A DNA stretch of 7,429 bases from Ruminococcus sp. (GTDB lineage: Bacteria > Bacillota > Clostridia > Oscillospirales > Ruminococcaceae), in contig JAAVHK010000137.1 of NCBI GenBank assembly GCA_014799765.1, positions 1 through 7,429 on the forward strand. The letters are read 5' to 3'. A program made the position numbers and the translations under genes. Positions 1 through 5,062 of this stretch are shown piece after piece. Each line of letters opens with the position of its first letter. The first letter of the stretch is position 1. The notes under the pieces were generated by a model that did no database searches, was not told the origin of the DNA, and was given only the letters and a program-made list of their open reading frames with translations.

Positions 1-2
1 CA

Positions 3-80
3 ACTACCGGAATGTCAGGAATAAGGGATAAAAAAGGTTTTTTAGCCGGATTTACAGGAAAAAGACCACCTATTGAATAA
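3..80 (+). CDS. 3' end of an upstream ORF, probably a phage structural gene (partial)
   Basis: An open frame enters from the left edge and stops with TAA at 78-80, giving 25 residues that end in GKRPPIE. The tail is basic and Gly-rich. The stop lies 17 bases before the ATG of the capsid gene, with the capsid ribosome site in the gap, as expected for tightly packed phage late genes. In tailed phages the gene just before the major capsid gene is often a scaffold or protease, so a scaffold-type protein is plausible. The fragment is too short to recognise, and a chance open frame of this length cannot be excluded. Confidence 0.4.
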   Translation, partial: TTGMSGIRDKKGFLAGFTGKRPPIE

Positions 81-97
81 GGAAAGGAAGATTTTAA

Positions 98-952
98 ATG
101 CCGGATATAAATTATGCTGAAAAGTATGAAGTGCAGGTTGATGAACGCTTTAAGGTTGCGTCCGTTACGGAATCAGCCGTCAACAGAAACTACAGTTTTG
201 ACGGAGTTAATAAAATAAATATTTATTCCGTTGAAACGGCACCCTTGAATGATTATAACAGGGAATCAGCCTCCAACAGATACGGAATAGCCAAAGAGTT
301 AGGAAATGCTGTACAGTCGCTCACACTCACTCAGGACAAGTCATTTACATTCACGATTGACAGGGGAAATCATGAAGATACAGTGCTTGCAAACAGTGCA
401 GGAAACGCTTTACAGAGGCAGATTGACGAGGTTGTAACGCCCACTGTTGATAAGTACCGCATAAATGTAATGGCTAAAAATGCAGGAACTGTTTTGAAAC
501 AGATTATAACAGATAAAAATGCTTATCAGAGTTTTATTGAAGCGTCCGTTGTGCTGATTGAAAATAAAGTACCGACTGAAAACAGAATAGCATTTGTTTC
601 ACCAGCGTTTTATATGCTTATGAAAAGTGACAGGAATTTCACAGGGTACGGTGATAAAGTCAACAATGTTGCAGTAACCGGAAGTATAGCTAAAATCGAC
701 GGAATAAATATTATAGTAGTTCCAAGCGATTATTTACCGGAAAGAACGAATTTTATTATAACTCACCCTATGGCTACAGTAAGTCCGGTAAAGCTTGCAG
801 AGTACAAGACACATGACAATCCACCAGGAATAAGCGGTTGGTTATGTGAAGGACGTATTTATTACGACGCATTTGTACTTAACAATAAGAAAAACGCTAT
901 TGTTGTTTCACAGGCTGTATCTGAAGAAGAATTACTAAAAGAAACACAGTAA
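98..952 (+). CDS. Phage major capsid protein
   Basis: 284 aa, the usual size for a major capsid protein of the HK97-like fold, which forms the phage head shell. The pattern matches capsid proteins of gut tailed phages as I remember them: an N-terminal segment YAEKYEVQVDERF (about residues 6-18), then KINIYSVETAPLNDYNR (39-55), a basic/acidic helix ending in QRQIDEVVTPTVDKYR (about 106-121), and late strands with FVSPAFYMLM and IDGINIIVVPSDYLP (about 166-238). No signal peptide or membrane segment is visible. The start is set by a strong ribosome site, GGAAAGGAAG, about 7 bases before ATG. It probably belongs to an operon with the ORF ending at 80, and it is followed by a hairpin at 982-1018. 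The odd point is that no head-completion or tail genes follow. An encapsulin was considered and seems unlikely from the sequence style. The family is recognised by eye, not by search. Confidence 0.78.
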   Translation: MPDINYAEKYEVQVDERFKVASVTESAVNRNYSFDGVNKINIYSVETAPLNDYNRESASNRYGIAKELGNAVQSLTLTQDKSFTFTIDRGNHEDTVLANSAGNALQRQIDEVVTPTVDKYRINVMAKNAGTVLKQIITDKNAYQSFIEASVVLIENKVPTENRIAFVSPAFYMLMKSDRNFTGYGDKVNNVAVTGSIAKIDGINIIVVPSDYLPERTNFIITHPMATVSPVKLAEYKTHDNPPGISGWLCEGRIYYDAFVLNNKKNAIVVSQAVSEEELLKETQ

Positions 953-963
953 AGCTATTCACG

Positions 964-1016
964 TAAACTCTCATAAATTTCTGAAACTCCGTTCTTGTTT
1001 ATCAGTAACGGAGTTT
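964..1016. repeat. 53-bp direct repeat, copy 1 (pairs with 1421-1473)
   Basis: This stretch aligns without gaps to 1421-1473, with about 45 of 53 positions identical. The first 16 bases, TAAACTCTCATAAATT, are identical in both copies. An 8-base variable stretch follows, then a block from TCCGTTCTTG to AACGGAGTTT with three changes. The copy lies between the capsid stop codon and the next gene. Confidence 0.8.
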
Positions 1017-1018
1017 CA
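982..1018 (+). terminator. Stem-loop after the capsid gene, likely terminator
   Basis: A perfect 12-bp inverted repeat: TGAAACTCCGTT at 982-993 and AACGGAGTTTCA at 1007-1018, with a 13-base loop. It starts 29 bases after the capsid stop codon. The T run that follows is poor (AGACGTTTTATA), so it could be a weak terminator or a 3'-end stabilising hairpin. Confidence 0.6.
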
Positions 1019-1072
1019 AGACGTTTTATAGCCGGAGTAATAAGTTTGAAAACATAACAGGGGTAAAAGAAA

Positions 1073-1423
1073 ATGAATTTTTTATGTAAAGCACAAATGT
1101 ATCTGAATAGCGTTGTATCAACTGTTAATTCACTTTCCGGAATGGTAATGAGTGATAAATTGAAAGGAAATACAGAGACACAGTACAAAATTATTGTAAC
1201 TCTTATTGACTTTGAAAAAGAAATTTCTGGATTCATTACCGACATAAAGCTTGATGAAGAACTTCCACAGATTGTATTGATTAGCAAACGTAAATTTATA
1301 AATATCAATAGTCGTCTGATTAGTCATTTAGAAAAAAATCAGTTTCAGGACTGTTGTTTAAAAAATTTAATAACTATCTTAAAACTGGAAAATGAAACTT
1401 TAAAGAAAGAAATACAATTATAA
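1073..1423 (+). CDS. Unrecognised 116-aa protein between two copies of a terminator element
   Basis: I do not recognise this protein. It has no signal peptide or clear membrane helix. The C-terminal third is rich in Leu, Lys, Asn and Glu and ends in a likely coiled-coil segment (LITILKLENETLKKEIQL, about residues 99-116). There are three Cys, two of them adjacent (QDCCLKN). An AGGGG ribosome site at 1059-1063 sits 9 bases before the ATG. Base composition looks more AT-rich than the capsid gene. The gene lies between the two copies of a 53-bp terminator-bearing repeat, and its TAA stop is the first three bases of the second copy. That layout resembles a phage moron, meaning an extra gene added between phage genes. 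No convincing promoter was seen at 1019-1060. It could also be a small structural or regulatory phage gene. Confidence 0.6.
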   Translation: MNFLCKAQMYLNSVVSTVNSLSGMVMSDKLKGNTETQYKIIVTLIDFEKEISGFITDIKLDEELPQIVLISKRKFININSRLISHLEKNQFQDCCLKNLITILKLENETLKKEIQL

Positions 1424-1473
1424 ACTCTCATAAATTAAAAAAAATCCGTTCTTGCTTACCAGGAACGGAGTTT
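1421..1473. repeat. 53-bp direct repeat, copy 2 (pairs with 964-1016)
   Basis: Second copy of the element at 964-1016, offset by 457 bp. It begins at the stop codon of the 116-aa ORF. Changes near the loop add one base pair to the hairpin compared with copy 1. The lower stem has become A/T-only on both arms, so pairing has been kept while sequence changed. Confidence 0.8.
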
Positions 1474-1477
1474 TATT
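1437..1477 (+). terminator. Rho-independent terminator after the 116-aa ORF
   Basis: The stem is TCCGTTC (1445-1451) paired with GAACGGA (1463-1469). It is extended, after one A/G mismatch, by the A run at 1440-1443 pairing with TTTT at 1471-1474. The loop has 11 bases and a T-rich tail (TTTTATTTTA) follows. The A run on the left could also make it work for - strand transcripts. Confidence 0.8.
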
Positions 1478-1593
1478 TTATGGAGCAGGTGAAAAAATCT
1501 TTTCAAGTTTTTTCATTTTTTCCCACTTAATATTCAGTTATGTATCATAATTTCCCATGTATTTCACGGCTTTATTCGGTTTTGTTCGGTTTT
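1478..1593. other. Non-coding AT-rich stretch between phage DNA and the apbE remnant
   Basis: No ORF with a credible start and ribosome site was found on either strand. The stretch is rich in T runs (for example at 1500-1525). It contains a tandem 10-bp unit, TTCGGTTTTG then TTCGGTTTTT, at 1575-1594. It leads directly into the 22-bp repeats at 1594-1637. Confidence 0.5.
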
Positions 1594-1637
1594 TTTCACT
1601 TTTTGCGTGCAGTACTTTCACTTTTTGCATACAGCAT
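1594..1637. repeat. Two tandem 22-bp repeats (TTTCACTTTTTGC core)
   Basis: The 13-base core TTTCACTTTTTGC occurs at 1594-1606 and again, identical, at 1616-1628. The following bases are partly alike (GTGCAGTAC versus ATACAGCAT). A third, weaker match (TTACACTTACGGC) starts 21 bases further on, at 1637, but it already falls in the apbE-derived sequence. The spacing is two helical turns. The location, where apbE homology stops, suggests protein-binding sites such as recombinase arm sites. That role is inference. Confidence 0.55.
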
Positions 1638-1640
1638 TAC

Positions 1641-1911
1641 ACTTACGGCAACACTTTCCCCATTGCTATGATTTATTTTATAAATTTCACTGTTTTTCTT
1701 TGTTACAGACCATAGGTTTTCCAGTTCTGATACTTTTTTCTTCCGCCTGATTTAAAGCTGTTTCGGCATTTTTTCCGTAAGCCGTGATACTCATATATGT
1801 ATCCATTGCAAAAAATGATTTGTTCTGCGGTTCTTTGTCATATGTGATTTTACCGCATGATGTAAGAAATATTATTCCGGTAAGTAATAAAGAAATCGTT
1901 TTCCCTGACAT
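1641..1911 (-). pseudogene. apbE: Broken apbE: N-terminal part of an FAD:protein FMN transferase lipoprotein
   Basis: Intact ApbE moves FMN from FAD onto Ser/Thr of target proteins outside the membrane. This remnant has a lipoprotein signal with lipobox LTSC (Cys19) and then the family's first strand, FFAMDTYMSITAYG (about residues 33-46). After Lys59 the reading frame is lost at six T's at 1734-1739 (A6 on the coding strand), and the unshifted frame stops at 1687. Removing one A restores family-like sequence: VSELENLWSVT, then NSEIYKINHSNGESVAVS, down to about 1641. After that the frame runs through unrelated residues to TGA at 1596-1598. The family is usually well over 300 aa, so all catalytic and metal/FAD-binding parts are missing. 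A good ribosome site (CCTCCT at 1919-1924) and promoter remain. It ends the flavodoxin locus, which fits a flavin role. Confidence 0.82.
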
Positions 1912-1940
1912 TCTGTCACCTCCTGAATTTTTATGTTATT

Positions 1941-1969
1941 ATTATACAACAAAAAGCTGTCTGTGCCAA
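1941..1969 (-). promoter_or_regulatory. Promoter of the apbE remnant
   Basis: On the - strand the -35 box is TTGGCA (1969-1964) and the -10 box is TATAAT (1946-1941), with a 17-base spacer. The ribosome site and ATG at 1911 follow. The -35 box coincides with the loop of the terminator described at 1951-1982. None of the AACC-N4-GGT palindromes of the neighbouring promoters is present here. Confidence 0.75.
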
Positions 1970-1982
1970 CAAACAGCCTTTT
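1951..1982 (-). terminator. Terminator of the triple-flavodoxin gene
   Basis: On the - strand, GCTGTTTG pairs with CAGACAGC (one G-U pair) around the 6-base loop TTGGCA. The stem is preceded by AAAAG and followed by TTTTT. It lies 25 bases past the TAA at 2007. The loop doubles as the -35 box of the next promoter. Confidence 0.8.
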
Positions 1983-2006
1983 GTATATTAAGGGAGTATC
2001 TGATTA

Positions 2007-2252
2007 TTACGATACTTTTTTCATGCCGATTTTTTCAAGCCAGTTTACAATATTTTCTTCAGAAGTTGCCATAACAGTTCTCGAAATACTCAGACCGTCT
2101 GTTCTCACATCTGCATCAGGTTCAAGACCGGCTATTTTCTGAACAGAGCCGGAAAATCCGCTTCCGCCATGACTATTGAACGGTATAATTGTTTTGCCAC
2201 TGAAATCGTATTCATCGAAAAAACTGTACATCATTTGTGGCATATCATACCA
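2007..2252 (-). pseudogene. Cut-off C-terminal end of the third flavodoxin domain
   Basis: This stretch directly continues, in the same frame, the gene that stops with TGA at 2253-2255. It encodes the missing half of flavodoxin domain 3: W-Y-D-M-P, then YSFFDEYDFSGKTIIPFN, SHGGSGFS and TDGLSISR. The same elements occur in domain 1 of the same protein (YSFFDEYDLSGKTIIPFN, SHGGSGFS, TDGLSISR). An ATG at 2241-2243 would give a 78-aa product, but no good ribosome site precedes it. That product would lack the N-terminal half of the flavodoxin fold, so a separate functional gene is unlikely. The TAA at 2007-2009 is followed by a terminator, which supports this as the true original gene end. Confidence 0.85.
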
Positions 2253-3869
2253 TCATACCGGATAACCGATAAAAATTGTATCATACTGGTCAAGATTTTC
2301 AATATGGTTCAGAAGCTCAGGGAGTATATTGTTTTCCTGTTCATCTAAAGCACGGTCTGCAACTGTATTGAAATCATTTCCATAGCTTTCTGCCGGTTGG
2401 ATTTCAAATACATCTGCATCTGTATTTTTTTCAATGATTTTTGCCATATATTCTACAGAACCATATAATTTATCGTCAACAATCACACGGCTTGCACTTC
2501 CGTTAGCATCTGTACCGTCTGATAACGGATATGAAAGATATGCAATCAGAGTTTTGTTGGCGGTTACCGGTTTTGTCAGGTCAAGACCTTTTGCCCATTT
2601 CTGTACGTCTTCTTCGGAAGAACGACTTGTAAAGCGTATACCGTCAAGCCAGTTTCCAGTACCGGATTTTTCAGCAAGTTTCGTACCGCTTGCTCCTAAC
2701 GGCGAACTCATGGAAGTACAGAACGGTATTACATTTTTTCCGGTGAAATCGTTCTCCGTGACAAAATCGTTGACAACCCATGATGCTTCCTGCCACCATA
2801 TCGGATAACCTATAAATACGTTATCATATTTATCAAAATTATCCGGCTTATTCTGTACCAGTTCTACGTGTACATTTGCGAGGTCATTATGTTCACGCAC
2901 AACACGACTTTCCGAATCTGTCCAGTTCAAATCGGAATCCGTGTATTCGTTTATCGGCGTTATTTCAAACAAATCGGCGTTCATTGCATCGGCGATATAA
3001 GTCGCTATTTTTTCAGTAGTACCACTTGCGGAGTAGTATGCAACAAGATTTTTCGGTGAATCATCTGCATTATTTTTCTGATAACCTAAGTCTGTTATCC
3101 ATTCAGATATTGTATCTCTTGATTCAAAAACTGTTCCTCTTGAAATTGAAAGTCCGTCGGTACTTACTTCCGCATCAGGTTCGAGTTTTTCTATTGATTG
3201 TACGGTCTGTGAGAAACCACTTCCGCCGTGTGAATTGAACGGAATAATAGTTTTTCCGGATAAGTCATATTCATCAAAGAAAGAATACAGTGCCATAGGC
3301 ATATCGCCCCACCAATTCGGATAACCTACAAAAATAGTGTCGTACTGGTCAATATTATCGATGTGTGTTGCGAGCTCAGGACGGAATCCCGCTTCTTTTT
3401 CCTCTGATGCCTGATTTGTTACTTCTCTATATTCGTCGGGGTACTTCTGTACCGTCTGAATCTCAAACAAATCAGCACCGGTTTCTTCCTGTATTACTTT
3501 CGCCATGTACTCCGTTGTACCGTATGGCTTACCGTCCACTATAACCCTGCTCGCACTGGCGGAAGCGTCCGTACCGTCGGGCAGTACCAGTGAATAGTAT
3601 ACAACCAATGTTTTTCCCTGATTATTGGACTTTATACATTCTTGTCTCATCAGACAAAGGTCAAAAACATCAACTCTTCCGTCACCGTTCAGGTCACAAT
3701 CTTTTCCGTTTAAATCAGGAGTTTTTCTTCCGAGAAGAAAATCCTGTAAATTTTTTAAATATTCGGTTGTGAATGATATTTTTGTATCCGCATGGACGGT
3801 ACTGAATCCGGTAGCCGTCATACACATTACCGTCGTGACGATACCTGTCAGGAATTTTTTCATTTTCAT
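2253..3869 (-). CDS. Secreted dockerin-like protein with tandem flavodoxin domains, ended early by in-frame TGA
   Basis: The 538-aa product begins with a signal peptide, cleavage likely after VHA (residue 27). A dockerin-like module at about 35-80 has one clear EF-hand loop, DLNGDGRVDVFD (59-70). Three flavodoxin-fold domains resembling Pfam Flavodoxin_4 follow: about 86-264, 274-430, and 439 to the end. Domain 2 has a classic FMN phosphate loop, SASGTT (280-285). Domains 1 and 3 carry an insert (for example DGTDASASASRVIVDGKPYG) after the first strand and are close copies of each other. The 'GYPxWW' motif occurs in domains 1 and 2; in domain 3 the first Trp is TGA, and the frame then continues to 2007, so the ancestral protein had about 620 aa. 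A strong AGGAGG ribosome site (3877-3883) fixes the start. The role is probably exported electron transfer with bound FMN, perhaps docked to a surface scaffold. The substrate is unknown. Confidence 0.85.
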   Translation of the reverse strand: MKMKKFLTGIVTTVMCMTATGFSTVHADTKISFTTEYLKNLQDFLLGRKTPDLNGKDCDLNGDGRVDVFDLCLMRQECIKSNNQGKTLVVYYSLVLPDGTDASASASRVIVDGKPYGTTEYMAKVIQEETGADLFEIQTVQKYPDEYREVTNQASEEKEAGFRPELATHIDNIDQYDTIFVGYPNWWGDMPMALYSFFDEYDLSGKTIIPFNSHGGSGFSQTVQSIEKLEPDAEVSTDGLSISRGTVFESRDTISEWITDLGYQKNNADDSPKNLVAYYSASGTTEKIATYIADAMNADLFEITPINEYTDSDLNWTDSESRVVREHNDLANVHVELVQNKPDNFDKYDNVFIGYPIWWQEASWVVNDFVTENDFTGKNVIPFCTSMSSPLGASGTKLAEKSGTGNWLDGIRFTSRSSEEDVQKWAKGLDLTKPVTANKTLIAYLSYPLSDGTDANGSASRVIVDDKLYGSVEYMAKIIEKNTDADVFEIQPAESYGNDFNTVADRALDEQENNILPELLNHIENLDQYDTIFIGYPV

Positions 3870-3888
3870 TAATATACCTCCTTACCAT

Positions 3889-3911
3889 AGGTACGGGACA
3901 ATCCCATACCT
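3889..3911 (-). promoter_or_regulatory. 5' leader hairpin just before the triple-flavodoxin ribosome site
   Basis: In the transcript, AGGTATGGGA and TCCCGTACCT pair over 10 bp with one G-U wobble around the 3-base loop TTG. The hairpin ends about 5 bases before the AAGGAGG ribosome site. There is no T run, so it is not a terminator. It could stabilise the mRNA or affect translation. It does not match any riboswitch I know. Confidence 0.45.
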
Positions 3912-3989
3912 ACAGCATTTCAATGATTTGTCCCCAGTAAAGCAAATGTAATTCACGTGCAGAATGAATTGTATTTCCTTTACATTTCC

Positions 3990-4053
3990 AGTATATCATA
4001 AAAGGAACTTCATGAGAAGTACCGATTGGTTATGCAGTATTAACCTTTAGGTT
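3990..4053 (-). promoter_or_regulatory. Promoter and two palindromic operators of the triple-flavodoxin gene
   Basis: On the - strand the -10 box is TATACT (3995-3990) and the weak -35 box is TTCTCA (4018-4013), with a 17-base spacer. Directly upstream of the -35 box is palindrome B, AACCAATCGGTAC (4031-4019). Palindrome A, AACCTAAAGGTT (4053-4042), starts 22 bases further upstream. A weak -35 box with tandem sites upstream fits activation by a LysR-type regulator. Palindrome A overlaps the last codons and stop of the lysR gene. A further inverted repeat, ACTTC-TCAT-GAAGT, covers the -35 box. Confidence 0.7.
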
Positions 4054-4954
4054 TACACTCCGGAGCAGGTTTTATCTGACGTACCGCCTGAAGAAAACGT
4101 CTGACATCCGGTGAGGGTTCAGGAGAATGAAGAAGTCCGAACTTTATTTTATAATCCCAGTCCACCGGAAGAACTTTCAACAACGGGTGAACATTTGCCC
4201 AGTTATCAATACACATAAGTAAATCATTACTGTTTTCACACTGATTAAAAATACTAAGATTGATAAAATCAAAATCTATAGTATTGATTTTCGGGTGATT
4301 TTCTGCAATATCATCACGGAGCTTATCTGTACATTCATTCCAGCCACGCTTGATAAGCATAAAATTTTTATCATACAAATCAGATATTGAAAGAATATTT
4401 TTCTGTGATAATTCATTATAGATAGACACAGCACATCTGATTGGCTCATTGGAAAGTAAAAGTCCTGCACATTTTCTGCTTTCAAGAAAGTTATCATCAA
4501 AAGCACCTGCTACAATGTCAATATTCTTACCGAGGTTTTTAAGAATTTCCCTTGCATTTTCAGGAGTATTCTCAAATGTTACGAGCCGGAATTTAATATC
4601 AGGGCAGATTTCGTGAATACTTGACCACATATCCATTAAAAACTGTCCGGGTGTCATCGGAGACGTGCCGATTCTGATAACAGCTTCTTCTTTCTGCATG
4701 GCGTTTCTCGCACGGTTGACGGATTCATTACAATAGCTTATGATATACTTTGCATCATGATAAAAAGATTTTCCGGCGTCCGTCATTATCAGACCTCTGT
4801 GTGTACGTACAAACAATTGCAGATTCAGTGAGGATTCGAGAAGATTTATCTGTTTTATGACCGCCGGTGGAGATATATACAACTCCTCCGACGCTTTGTT
4901 GAAACTTCCGCAGTCAGCTACTTTTATGAACGTTTCAAGTTGTGGATTATACAT
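4040..4954 (-). CDS. LysR-type transcriptional regulator
   Basis: 304 aa, the normal length for the family. The N-terminal winged helix-turn-helix is plain: FIKVADCGSFNKASEELYIS (about residues 9-28), then PPAVIKQINLLESSLNLQLF and R-T-H-R-G-L (about 29-55). A linker helix follows, then a two-lobed ligand-binding domain from about 90 on (VIRIGTSPMTPGQFL and onward). The ligand cannot be read from the sequence. It lies between the dockerin hydrolase and triple-flavodoxin genes, all on one strand, and has its own promoter. The ribosome site is modest (AAAGGCGG, about 8 bases before ATG). The last codons, for KPKG and stop, double as an operator-like palindrome of the next gene. The repeated AACC-N4-GGT palindromes in the locus make it the likely controller of the reductase, the flavodoxin gene and itself. 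That target assignment is inferred. Confidence 0.92.
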   Translation of the reverse strand: MYNPQLETFIKVADCGSFNKASEELYISPPAVIKQINLLESSLNLQLFVRTHRGLIMTDAGKSFYHDAKYIISYCNESVNRARNAMQKEEAVIRIGTSPMTPGQFLMDMWSSIHEICPDIKFRLVTFENTPENAREILKNLGKNIDIVAGAFDDNFLESRKCAGLLLSNEPIRCAVSIYNELSQKNILSISDLYDKNFMLIKRGWNECTDKLRDDIAENHPKINTIDFDFINLSIFNQCENSNDLLMCIDNWANVHPLLKVLPVDWDYKIKFGLLHSPEPSPDVRRFLQAVRQIKPAPECKPKG

Positions 4955-4973
4955 AAAATACCGCCTTTCAGAT

Positions 4974-4991
4974 AATTAATAATTATTAATT
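4974..4991. promoter_or_regulatory. 18-bp perfect palindrome in the lysR leader
   Basis: AATTAATAATTATTAATT is a perfect 18-bp palindrome lying between the lysR -10 box and its ribosome site, roughly at +10 to +25 of the expected transcript. It is pure A/T. It may be a second operator or only an AT-rich leader hairpin. Confidence 0.4.
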
Positions 4992-5005
4992 CTTAATATG
5001 GTATA

Positions 5006-5051
5006 ATTATAGCATAATCCGGTAATTTTTTCAAGTACTAACCATAAGGTT
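5006..5051 (-). promoter_or_regulatory. lysR promoter with one palindromic operator
   Basis: On the - strand the -35 box is TTGAAA (5034-5029) and the -10 box is TATAAT (5011-5006), with a 17-base spacer. This is close to consensus and stronger than the two partner promoters. One palindrome, AACCTTATGGTT (5051-5040), sits 5 bases upstream of the -35 box. A single site beside a strong promoter suits autoregulation. Confidence 0.75.
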
Positions 5052-5062
5052 TTAACTGGTTT

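Noticed and set aside
98..952. Encapsulin shell protein rather than phage capsid
   Set aside because: Sequence style matches gut phage capsid proteins, and no cargo protein gene is nearby.
955..1308. 117-aa ORF on the - strand opposite the 116-aa gene
   Set aside because: It overlaps the repeat and the + strand gene, lacks a good ribosome site and its protein has no recognisable features.
1594..1637. CRISPR array
   Set aside because: Only two short units with an 9-base gap, without spacers of proper length or cas genes.
2007..2243. Separate 78-aa gene starting at ATG 2241-2243
   Set aside because: It is in frame with the interrupted flavodoxin, has no good ribosome site and encodes only the second half of a flavodoxin domain.
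2253..2255. TGA read as Trp by an altered genetic code
   Set aside because: TGG is used for Trp throughout the window, and the hydrolase gene ends at a TGA that fits its natural C-terminus. A point mutation or sequencing error is simpler.
3943..3977. Inverted repeat AAATGTAATTC / GAATTGTATTT in the flavodoxin leader as an operator
   Set aside because: Two central mismatches, AT-rich composition and no second copy elsewhere make chance likely.
3870..3989. FMN riboswitch in the long leader of the flavodoxin gene
   Set aside because: The conserved RFN-element segments are not present; only a simple hairpin is seen.
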